DNA of 64,000 bases from Fidelibacterota bacterium. GTDB taxonomy: Bacteria > Fidelibacterota > Fidelibacteria > Fidelibacterales > Fidelibacteraceae. Where the stretch lies: contig JAQUPD010000001.1 of NCBI GenBank assembly GCA_028716785.1, positions 159,628 through 223,627 of the forward strand, in the 5' to 3' direction. The position numbers and the translations under genes are program-made. Below are positions 37,748-46,191 of the stretch, piece by piece (within the stretch, counting starts at the first letter, position 1; each line of letters opens with the position of its first letter). The notes under the pieces are model-generated. The model made no database searches. It was not told the origin of the DNA and saw only the letters and a list, made by a program, of their open reading frames with translations.

Positions 37748-38365
37748 TTATTTTTTTTCTTTCATATATTCTGACAACACATCAATTAAAAGGACAGAGC
37801 TTTTTTCAAGATCAATAACCATCTTGTCGATACGACTCATAAACCAGTTTTGAAAAATAGAAACAATCACTGCTACAACAAGTCCAAAAAGGGTTGTAAG
37901 CAATGCTTCAGAAATACCACTAGCAACAATCGCAGGAGAAATATCATTGGCAGCCGCCACATCATCAAAAGCACTAACCATCCCAGATACTGTACCAAGA
38001 AAGCCAAGCATAGGTGCAAGGGTTATCACAGTAGTAAGCCAAATTTGATTCTTTTCCAGAAATGCCATTTCCAAAGCACCTGAAGAATCAATCACTTTTT
38101 CTACACGTTCCAGACCCTGATCCAAACGACTTAGTGCCTCATGATAAATAGCGGCAACAGGACTGCTAGATTTTTCGCACAATTCTCGAGCAGCTTCTGG
38201 TCCTTCTTCTCTTAAGACTCTCTCAATGTCCTTTAGAAATGAGCGGGTTCTTAATTCTGCAGCTGTTAAAGAATAAAACCGTTCAAATACAATGATCAGT
38301 CCAAAAATGAACACACCAAGAATCCAGTACATAAATGGACCACCCTTCACAAAAAATTCAACCAT
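37748..38365 (-). CDS. exbB: ExbB/TolQ/MotA family proton channel protein
   Basis: 205 residues with three membrane helices: residues ~10-30 (FMYWILGVFIFGLIIVFERF), a second with TTVITLAPMLGFLGTVSGMV, and a third (LLTTLFGLVVAVIVSIFQNWF). Signature GLLGTV-type helix and long cytoplasmic loop between helices 1 and 2. First gene of the TonB operon, with GGAGG upstream. Confidence 0.95.
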   Translation of the reverse strand: MVEFFVKGGPFMYWILGVFIFGLIIVFERFYSLTAAELRTRSFLKDIERVLREEGPEAARELCEKSSSPVAAIYHEALSRLDQGLERVEKVIDSSGALEMAFLEKNQIWLTTVITLAPMLGFLGTVSGMVSAFDDVAAANDISPAIVASGISEALLTTLFGLVVAVIVSIFQNWFMSRIDKMVIDLEKSSVLLIDVLSEYMKEKK

Positions 38366-38454
38366 AGATATGAACCTCCGATCTTAATTGAATAATTATT
38401 TCAAACCACATTGTAAAACATTTTACTTAATGCAATGTTTAATGTCAATTATTT

Positions 38455-40050
38455 TTAACGATTCTCAGCCCCTGTAAAGCCAAGAAGTTTTTTTGCTTCC
38501 GAAACATGCTCTAAAGCCGCTCTAAATTGATTATCTGCAAGGAGTCGTGCTTTGTAAAAAGCATTATTTCCCCACCACATTTTTGCAAGTTCTGACTTTA
38601 ACTGCATGATAATATATGCTTCATCCTTTTGCAAATCTTCTAACGTTACTATGTCAATTTTTTCGTTAACAAAAGCAAGAAAGTCTTCAAGATATCCATC
38701 CGGCAGAGCAGATTCAAAAATGAATTCATCAATGTTATCAGGTGGATTTTGGTAGTGCATTGCCAACTCCTGGGCATATTTAAAAAAGAGTCGATCACTA
38801 TGTTGAAATACTTTTGTCGTCCCTTTTGTGAGGTCTAAATTCCGCTTGACTAAGACATCAGGAGTAATTCCTCCTCCACCATACACAATACGACCTGCCC
38901 TAGTTTTATAGACAGGTTTGTCTGATGTTGTTTCGGTATCCATTTCATCTGCCATAATAATAGATTCGTAATAATCTTCCAATCCATTTTCATAGGGACG
39001 TTGTATCAATCTGCCTGAGGGTGTATAATACCGAGCAACAGTAATGCGAACAGCTGACCCATCTTTTAACGGCCACTGCCGTTGAACCAATCCCTTACCA
39101 AAGCTTGTTTCTCCAACAATCAATCCCCGATCTAAATCTTGAAGTGCACCACTCACAATTTCAGAAGCACTGGCTGATCCTCGGTTTATAAGAACAATAA
39201 CTGGCAAGTCTTTAAATTCACCCTTCCCAGTAGCATAAAATTCTTCATTGGCATTTGGCAAGCGACCTTTTGTATAGACAATCATGTCTCCGGTTTCTAA
39301 AAAATTATCAAGCATATCAATCGCTTCATTCATATACCCACCGCCATTATACCGTAAATCAATAACTAAAGATGTCATGCCTTTTTTTTGTAGATCATGC
39401 AATGCCGAAGAAAACTCCTTTGTGGTATTTTGAGAAAATCGATTGACAAGCACATAGCCAATATTATCTTCCACAATAAAGTGAGCTAATACAGAATATA
39501 TTGGAATATCATCACGGACAATTTCTACATCAAAAGGTTCCTCAACACCAACACGTTTTACAGTCACCGTAACAGTAGTTCCCTTAGGACCTCGGAGTTT
39601 TTTAAATGTTTCTTCTTTTGTTATCTTGTAAGCAGATTCACCGTCGATCTTTAAAAATTTATCTCCTGCTTGAAGCCCCACTCGCTCGGAGGGCGTTCCA
39701 ACAATGGGCGATATCACTGTTATGTATCCATCAATAATATCGAACTCAATGCCAATTCCTTGAAAATTTCCCTGAAACTCTTCCTGTACGGTTTTCAATT
39801 TATCCTTGCTAATGTATACAGAATGAGGATCTAACTCTTCCAGCATGCCTCGATAAGCACCCTCCATCGTTTTCGACCAGTCTACTTCTTCTACATAACT
39901 CTCGTTTATGATGGAAATGATATCATTCATAACAGCAATTTTTAAATAGAGATCATCAACAGAAACTGAAATTTTTGGGTAAAATATTGCAACAAGGAGA
40001 AGTATTATCGTTAAGATGGGAAAAAATATTTTCTTTTTCATTGTCTTCAT
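38455..40050 (-). CDS. S41 family C-terminal processing protease
   Basis: 531 residues. A membrane anchor or signal peptide (KIFFPILTIILLLVAIFYP) leads into the S41 N-domain, a PDZ domain near 80-165 (GIGIEFDIIDGYITVISPIVGTPSERVGLQAGD), and the catalytic core with GSASASEIVSGAL (nucleophilic Ser) and GETSFGKGLVQ (Lys). A C-terminal extension of ~150 residues follows. Degrades or trims periplasmic proteins. Starts at ATG 40050 or at the ATG three codons later. Confidence 0.93.
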   Translation of the reverse strand: MKTMKKKIFFPILTIILLLVAIFYPKISVSVDDLYLKIAVMNDIISIINESYVEEVDWSKTMEGAYRGMLEELDPHSVYISKDKLKTVQEEFQGNFQGIGIEFDIIDGYITVISPIVGTPSERVGLQAGDKFLKIDGESAYKITKEETFKKLRGPKGTTVTVTVKRVGVEEPFDVEIVRDDIPIYSVLAHFIVEDNIGYVLVNRFSQNTTKEFSSALHDLQKKGMTSLVIDLRYNGGGYMNEAIDMLDNFLETGDMIVYTKGRLPNANEEFYATGKGEFKDLPVIVLINRGSASASEIVSGALQDLDRGLIVGETSFGKGLVQRQWPLKDGSAVRITVARYYTPSGRLIQRPYENGLEDYYESIIMADEMDTETTSDKPVYKTRAGRIVYGGGGITPDVLVKRNLDLTKGTTKVFQHSDRLFFKYAQELAMHYQNPPDNIDEFIFESALPDGYLEDFLAFVNEKIDIVTLEDLQKDEAYIIMQLKSELAKMWWGNNAFYKARLLADNQFRAALEHVSEAKKLLGFTGAENR

Positions 40051-40351
40051 GCGTTTTTTGTAACTCTTAGCTTGATAATTTACACTTTCATTCTCTAAGT
40101 CAAAAGAGTTATTAGAAGATTAATTTCATAAAAATAAGCTATAAAACATAAAAATTGAATCTTCTTATAAAGAGATCTTTTATACACCGAATTTTGCTTT
40201 TTTACTATTGATTAGGAACAATAAATTTATTCCTATCGACAAAAAACTCCCTTTTATCTTTTTGCAAGGGGAATAAAATCCTTATCATCTTTTTCAAACT
40301 CTTATTAAGTTGTGCAAGAAATTTTTTAAACTTTTTAACGGACAAAGGAAG
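40051..40351. other. Divergent promoter region between the S41 protease and chitinase genes
   Basis: About 300 bp of AT-rich sequence with no credible gene. It contains the imperfect palindrome TATAAAGAGATCTTTTATA (about 40165-40183). The TonB-box or sugar-regulator type of site cannot be assigned. Promoters for both flanking genes must lie here. Confidence 0.4.
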
Positions 40352-41713
40352 ATGCAAAAAAATAGTTTCGCATTAATTAAAAGTATTTTATTTATTCTTT
40401 CCATAGGATCACTTCTTTTTGCTGAATCGAAACCTTTAGTTATTGGCTACTATCCTAGCTGGAATAAATACACTTATACCTCTTCTGACATTCCATTTGA
40501 ATATCTTACTAATATATGTCATGCCTTTATCTTTCCCTATGAAAATGGAGAGTTAGATTTAAATGGATTCACGGAGAATCCAGAATTAATTCAAGCTTGT
40601 CATGAAAATGAGGTGAAAATTTCAATCTCTGTAGGTGGATGGGACCCTGAAAGAACGCCACGTTTTACTGCAATGGTAATAGATTCTATTGCCAGGCATC
40701 GATTTGTGGAAAATTTAACACAATTTTGTCTGAACTATAGTTATGATGGTGCCGATATTGATTGGGAATATCCGCCTCCAGATAAGCAGATTTACACCTC
40801 CCTCCTTTTTCAGGAACTTCATGATGCCTTTTCTGCCGTTAACCCACCTCTTCTTTTAAGCATTGCTGCACCATCCACAGATATAAATAATCGGTATGAT
40901 TGGAGCGTTTTAAATCAAGTGCTTGATTGGATTGGAGTGATGACTTATGACTATTATGGAAGCTGGACATCAAAAGCAGGACCAAATTCTCCTCTCTATG
41001 GGAACGAAAGTACAACAGATCAGGGGTGGATTGATCATTCTGTAAAACACTATCTTTATGATAAAGGGGTGCTTGCAGAAAAATTGTGTATTGGCATTCC
41101 CTTTTATGGATGGGAATTTAAAGCCTCAACCCTTTTTGGACCTAGCACAAGTGCACAACAACGTCCATACAAAGAAATTTATCCTCTTCTTCAGGCAGGA
41201 TGGACACGACATTGGGATGAAACAACTCATACTCCCTGGCTTTCAAATCCTGATCTAACCAAAATTATTACTTATGATGATGAAACATCAATCACAGAAA
41301 AATGTTCATATATCCTTAATTATGGTCTTGCAGGGACAATTATTTGGGCTCTTGGTCAAGATTACATAGGCCAAAGCACTCCACTCTTAACAGTTGTTGG
41401 CACTGAGTTGGATTCCTATATCCAAACTGTGAATGAGGCAGAAATCCCGGTCACAACAGAATTACTCCCTGTTTATCCCAATCCGTTTAATGCTATAACC
41501 TCCATCTGTTTTTCCTTGAAAAATCCAACCTACGTAAAACTTAATGTTTATAATGTCCAAGGACAGCTCATAAAAGCACTATCTCATGATGACTTTATGC
41601 CTGGTGTTTATAAAGTTACCTTTCAAGGGTTTGATATATCTTCAGGACTTTATTTTTGCACATTAGAAACCGATTGGGGTATTTATACACAAAAAATGGT
41701 GTTATTGAAGTAA
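40352..41713 (+). CDS. Secreted GH18 chitinase with type IX sorting domain
   Basis: 453 residues from the ATG at 40352 (AAAGGAAG upstream); an earlier GTG at 40310 is in frame but lacks a ribosome-binding site and would spoil the signal peptide. Signal peptide SFALIKSILFILSIGSLLFA. The GH18 barrel carries SISVGGW and the catalytic motif DGADIDWEY, with the proton donor Glu129. Substrate-cleft MTYDYYGSW and IPFYGWEF also match chitinases. The last ~75 residues start LPVYPNPFNAITSICFSL and form a type A C-terminal sorting domain of the type IX secretion system, ending in KMVLLK. It should act outside the cell on chitin. Confidence 0.93.
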   Translation: MQKNSFALIKSILFILSIGSLLFAESKPLVIGYYPSWNKYTYTSSDIPFEYLTNICHAFIFPYENGELDLNGFTENPELIQACHENEVKISISVGGWDPERTPRFTAMVIDSIARHRFVENLTQFCLNYSYDGADIDWEYPPPDKQIYTSLLFQELHDAFSAVNPPLLLSIAAPSTDINNRYDWSVLNQVLDWIGVMTYDYYGSWTSKAGPNSPLYGNESTTDQGWIDHSVKHYLYDKGVLAEKLCIGIPFYGWEFKASTLFGPSTSAQQRPYKEIYPLLQAGWTRHWDETTHTPWLSNPDLTKIITYDDETSITEKCSYILNYGLAGTIIWALGQDYIGQSTPLLTVVGTELDSYIQTVNEAEIPVTTELLPVYPNPFNAITSICFSLKNPTYVKLNVYNVQGQLIKALSHDDFMPGVYKVTFQGFDISSGLYFCTLETDWGIYTQKMVLLK

Positions 41714-43185
41714 GTGTATTCCCAGAGCAGCAAATACTGCGCCTGATAGTGTGCAGATCAAATTTACACGATCATTATTTATTGATGGAAATCCATGGAC
41801 AAGAGTGAGTTCATTTTGAGCGCAGTGCTTTTTTTAGGTAATTTTTCCACACACAGCGCATTGATATTGACCTTGAAGAGATGCCCCTACAAAGGAATCC
41901 ACGAGCGAGCCTAAAAAGCCCGCAAGGGAAATAATAAAAATATTTTTCCCCCTGTAAAAAAATCCATCTGGCGCCAACCCCACATAAGCCATCCTAAAAA
42001 AACCACGGAGATGGAGCCCATAAAAGCACCAAGGGTCCCAATGAATGAAATTCCTCCAGAGGTTCCCATTGGAACCTTTTTAAATGTGAGGATACTCCTG
42101 GGTGAACGGCTACTAAATGTCCCCAATTCTGTCGCCCATGTATCGGCATTTGCTGCAGCAATGCTCCCTAAGAATACCACATACCACATCCGATTGTTAG
42201 TAAAATAGAAACTAAGCGTGGCAATCATGGCAATTCCCCCATTGGCAAACACTTGAAAGATATCCCGTTAACCCCCTTTTTCAAAAACCGTCTTGAGAAT
42301 ATTTTTATGTCGCTTCTCTAAGCTTGAAAAATGCTGGATGTTATAAAGAAAAAATAATGGGAAGCATCCATTCCAAGCCACCAATCCCAAACACAACAGT
42401 CCCAAGAAACCAGGCACCCACCGCGCCACTCAAGGATAAAACCCTTACTTTCCAGGCTAATACGGCAAATCCAGCCGAAAGAAGCATCCAAAGCATGAGC
42501 TGATGTTGCATGGCAGAGCTTCCAGTGTATAAAAAATCCAGTATGACAGCATTTCCCAAAGGTACCATAAGATTATCTGTCCCCTGGTGAGAACTGTTTC
42601 TGAAACCGCTGCAAAAAGGGCGGTAAAAAATCCAAAAAGGATTGCCACCTGTAAAGAAATTGCAGGGTGAAAAACCCGACGAAAATAGTACATCCCGACA
42701 ACTTCTATTATAAATCCAACACCAAACATAGCCAAGCTTCCTTGAAGTGACTTTTTATCTGTCCATACTTTAAATGAGATGGGGTGACTGCGTGACTCAC
42801 CAAACCAACTTGCAATAAGATCTCCTAATGTCATAATCAGCATTGCCGTCAAAAGAATCGTAGGATCTTTGTCCCAAAACCATAGCACTAAAATGAGAAA
42901 AGAAATGGGAAAATAAACTGTTCCGGTGCTACATGATCGGTTTCGTGAATCCCCTTGAGAAAGCCATAACGTAAAGCAAAACAATTTATAAGAATAGAAG
43001 ACAAGTCAATACTATCACAGGAAAGGTATCCTGGAAAAAGAAAGGCGCAAAACAAACTAACAATCCTACCAAGATATGGACAATTCGGCGTGTTGTGTGA
43101 GGATGAACCTTAAACAGATGCATCAGAAAAGTAGTAATTAACAAAAATACGTTATAAAGAGAAAAAGAGAAAAAAAATAAACCAT
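41702..43185 (-). pseudogene. Decayed phytol kinase / DUF92 fusion gene
   Basis: Fragments in several frames read as one gene. From the start: MVYFFSLFLFITYF, then (shifted) TTRRIVHILVGLLVCFAPF, then INCFALRYGFLKGIHETD, then CSTGTVYFPISFLILVLWFW and TLGDLIASWFGESRSH (phytol/dolichol kinase half). Then VRVLSLSGAVGAWFLGTVVF and, in the DUF92 half, KRHKNILKTVFEKGG-stop-RDIFQVFANGGIAMI, AANADTWATELGTFS and GFLGSLVDSFVGASLQGQYQ, then CAVCGKIT-stop-KKHCAQNELTLVHGF. I count at least four frameshifts and two in-frame stops. Intact relatives phosphorylate phytol or other prenols and their monophosphates (VTE5 and VTE6 types). The relic's 3' end overlaps the chitinase gene by 12 nt. Confidence 0.85.
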
Positions 43186-43326
43186 GGGGAGAAATTTTCT
43201 ACCATAAAAATACCTTTTTATTGCAAAAAATTACCATTTCTTTAGACCTTATTTTGTTTACTCATAAAATTTTAAAAATTTAAGGTGTTCCTCCTATGAT
43301 AAAATGAAAAAATTTTCAAACAATAC

Positions 43327-43458
43327 TTGCAAATAAGGTTAAAAACAAACTATATTTAGCTAGTGATTATAGGATAGATCCCGAAAGGGTTTTGAAAGAT
43401 TTTTTCTCAGGTTCCCTCCTGTGTTGAAAAATGCCGGTGTGCACGCATCGGCATTTTT
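43327..43458 (+). promoter_or_regulatory. Promoter plus early terminator: leader or small RNA before the 43.5-kb gene
   Basis: TTGCAA (43327-43332) and TATATT (43351-43356), 18 bp apart, predict a start near 43363. A terminator hairpin follows at 43427-43458 (AAAAATGCCG / CGGCATTTTT, 12-nt loop, then CTTTTCTT). The gene at 43513 begins 54 nt later. So the ~95-nt transcript is either an independent small RNA or an attenuated leader for the downstream gene. The rest of the gap 43186-43512 shows nothing else. The ligand or regulator is unknown. Confidence 0.5.
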
Positions 43459-43512
43459 CTTTTCTTCTCTTTTTCATTTTTCCTCTTTATTGAAGATTAT
43501 AAATTCAAGAGT

Positions 43513-44187
43513 ATGAAAAACACATATCCATCTCTTTTTATCCTTTTATGCTTTCTTATACCTTGTAGGGGATACAGTCTTGACTATGATCTTAGTTTAA
43601 GTGTGGAAGCACCCTATCGAATGTACGGGCAACAGTTATCTCGTAGTCCTGTTTTTCATCCAGGTATTACTTGTTATTTTAATCAAAAGCCATTGTATAT
43701 TGGAAGTGATGTTGGAATTTCTTCAAAGAGTGGCACTTTTTCTGGCTATGGAGGATATTATGCTATTTTAACATCCACAATGTCTCGTCTTGAATGGGAA
43801 GTTAGATGGTGGGAAAAGAAGGATTCTCTTACAACATCATTACGAGTGATCGTAAGTTACTCTTCTTTTCTTAACTGGCAATTCTCCACCGATTGGGACC
43901 CATTGGCGGGTCGGTTATGTGGACTTGGGGAGGTCCAACAGCCTATTGATAGAAAAATCCCTTGGATACTTTCTTTCTATACAGGCATAAATTTTACATC
44001 GTATCGCATCGAAAAGTATTCCCAAAAGGCAGGTCTGTCTGAAGCTGGGATTGGTATTGGCACTTGGGGTGAAATTGGCCCCTGGTATGGTGAACTTTCC
44101 CTAAAAGCAGGGCCAGATTTTAATGGTTTTAAACCAAATACTTTTCATGTCTCGTGTCAACTTCTTATTATTTGGTCTAATAACTGA
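43513..44187 (+). CDS. Outer-membrane beta-barrel-like protein of unknown function
   Basis: 224 residues with a signal peptide (SLFILLCFLIPCRGYS). The mature part has alternating hydrophobic strands and aromatic residues (YDLSLSVEAPYRMYG, GGYYAILTSTMSRLEWEVRWW, FHVSCQLLIIW) as in small outer-membrane barrels. I do not recognise a named family. It lies 5 nt before the GH13 lipoprotein gene, so the two are likely co-transcribed, and it may help move alpha-glucan fragments. That link is inference. Confidence 0.6.
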   Translation: MKNTYPSLFILLCFLIPCRGYSLDYDLSLSVEAPYRMYGQQLSRSPVFHPGITCYFNQKPLYIGSDVGISSKSGTFSGYGGYYAILTSTMSRLEWEVRWWEKKDSLTTSLRVIVSYSSFLNWQFSTDWDPLAGRLCGLGEVQQPIDRKIPWILSFYTGINFTSYRIEKYSQKAGLSEAGIGIGTWGEIGPWYGELSLKAGPDFNGFKPNTFHVSCQLLIIWSNN

Positions 44188-44192
44188 TAAAA

Positions 44193-46052
44193 ATGAAAAA
44201 AATAATATCAATACTTTTGCTTGTTTTTCTTGTTCAGGCATGTCATCCCAATCATGAGGAAATATCCATGGATGAAAAAACATTTTTCAAGCAAGTACCC
44301 GCCTGGGCTGCCCATGTAGTGTGGTATCAGATTTTTCCAGAGCGTTTTGAAAACGGCGATCCAACCAATGATCCAGACAAAGCATCGCTGAAAGGTGCTT
44401 GGCCACATGATACCGAATCGCCTTGGAAAATATCTCCTTGGACGTCCGATTGGTATGCATTGCAACCTTGGGAAAAAGAAAATGGCAAAGATATTTGGTT
44501 TAATATCCAGCGCCGGCGCTACGGAGGAGATTTACAAGGAATTATCAACCGTTTAGATTATCTTCAAAATTTAGGCATTGGTGCTATTTACCTAAATCCC
44601 GTTTTTCAAGCACCCAGTTTACATAAATACGATGCTTCGTGTTACCACCATATTGATGTTCATTTTGGCCCAGATCCAGAGGGAGATAAAAAACTCATAG
44701 CTATGGAAAACCCTCTTGATCCAGAAACATGGGTATGGACTGAAGCAGACAAATTGATGTTAACACTTATCCATGAGGCGCATACGCGAAATATGCGCAT
44801 CATTTTTGATGGTGTTTTTAATCATATGGGCATTACCAGTTTTGCCTTTCAGGACTTGTTGAAAAACGGGAAAAACTCTCCCTACAAAACATGGTTTACC
44901 ATTACAGACTGGAATAAACCAGGATATTTAGGGGCTCCCTTTACGTATGAAGGATGGTTTGGTGTCGCAGAACTCCCAGAACTGCGAGAAGACGAACATG
45001 GTATTGTTAAAGGGCCTCGTACGTATATTTTTGATGCAACCCAGCGGTGGATGGATCCGAATGGCGATGGCGATCCATCTGATGGAATTGATGGATGGCG
45101 ACTTGATGTTGCCTATTGTGTGGATCATGCCTTTTGGAAAGCATGGCGAAGCCATGTAAAAGTCATAAATCCAGATGCCTATCTAACGGCAGAAATTATC
45201 GACACCCCTGAAAATATCTTGCCTTATTTGCAAGGAGATGAATTTGATGCAATAATGAATTATCCTTTTGCTTTTATTGCTCATAAATACTTTATCAATC
45301 AATCTGTTCCTTTAAATACCTTCCTTTTTGCTCAAGAATTGGACATCCTTTTAAATTCTTATCCTTTGGAAACACTTTACGTGATGCAAAATCTTTACGA
45401 CTCTCATGATACTCAGCGCTTGTTAAGTGCACTGGCAAATCCTACCCTTGGAAAATTTGAACATTGGGGAGAATTTTTTGCCAAATCCCAAGCCCATAAT
45501 CCTGCCTATAATATCCGTCCCCCTGAAGATAAAATTTCTTTTAAACGCCTGCACCAAATGATCGTTTTTCAAATGACTTTTGTCGGTGCCCCCATGATTT
45601 ACTATGGCGATGAAGCAGGAATGTGGGGAGGAAACGATCCCTGCTGTCGGAAGCCAATGGTGTGGCCAGATAAAACGTATGAACCCGAATCAACTCGCCC
45701 CAATCAACAAAAAATGGACCCCGTTCCTGTTGCCTTTAATCATGAATTACACAGCTTTTATCGAAAGCTAATTCATTTCCGAAATGCTCATTCAGCCCTT
45801 CAAATAGGTGATTATCACCCAATAGTTGTTGATAACGACAACCATCTTTTTGGCTATAAACGGCAACTGGGAGATGATGTTATTATTGTCCTTTTTAATA
45901 ATAGCACCACACCTCAACCCTTTACTCTTCATAAAAACAATTTTCCAGAAAAACGTAAGCTTACTGAATTTTTAACAGGAGAAACGCTCTCTAAAGAAGA
46001 AAACACTTTTTTTCTAAATATTCCTCCTTACACAGCTGCAATTGTTTATTAG
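44193..46052 (+). CDS. GH13 alpha-amylase-family lipoprotein (cyclomaltodextrinase / neopullulanase type)
   Basis: 619 residues. A lipobox (LVFLVQAC) makes Cys17 the lipid anchor. The four conserved regions are complete: DGVFNH (D206, H211), GWRLDVAYCV with nucleophile D305, LTAEII with acid/base E334, and YDSHDTQR (H405/D406). The insertion with GGDLQGIINRLDYLQNLGI and the Phe/Trp-rich N-terminal region suggest the neopullulanase/cyclomaltodextrinase subfamily rather than an alpha-amylase proper. It is surface- or periplasm-anchored. The TonB receptor 139 nt downstream may take up its products. Confidence 0.93.
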   Translation: MKKIISILLLVFLVQACHPNHEEISMDEKTFFKQVPAWAAHVVWYQIFPERFENGDPTNDPDKASLKGAWPHDTESPWKISPWTSDWYALQPWEKENGKDIWFNIQRRRYGGDLQGIINRLDYLQNLGIGAIYLNPVFQAPSLHKYDASCYHHIDVHFGPDPEGDKKLIAMENPLDPETWVWTEADKLMLTLIHEAHTRNMRIIFDGVFNHMGITSFAFQDLLKNGKNSPYKTWFTITDWNKPGYLGAPFTYEGWFGVAELPELREDEHGIVKGPRTYIFDATQRWMDPNGDGDPSDGIDGWRLDVAYCVDHAFWKAWRSHVKVINPDAYLTAEIIDTPENILPYLQGDEFDAIMNYPFAFIAHKYFINQSVPLNTFLFAQELDILLNSYPLETLYVMQNLYDSHDTQRLLSALANPTLGKFEHWGEFFAKSQAHNPAYNIRPPEDKISFKRLHQMIVFQMTFVGAPMIYYGDEAGMWGGNDPCCRKPMVWPDKTYEPESTRPNQQKMDPVPVAFNHELHSFYRKLIHFRNAHSALQIGDYHPIVVDNDNHLFGYKRQLGDDVIIVLFNNSTTPQPFTLHKNNFPEKRKLTEFLTGETLSKEENTFFLNIPPYTAAIVY

Positions 46053-46191
46053 AGAGTTAAGATAACCAAACGTATTAATTTTTTAATTTTTAGTAATTTT
46101 CTTAATCCTCATTTTTTTATTAACTTCAACACGTTTTTTGTGTCGAACTGTATTGAAGAAACAAAAAATTAGAAAAGGATATGATAAATCC

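Noticed and set aside
41911..42984. Three separate small membrane protein genes
   Set aside because: The pieces join into one phytol kinase/DUF92 sequence in order, so they are parts of one broken gene, not separate genes.
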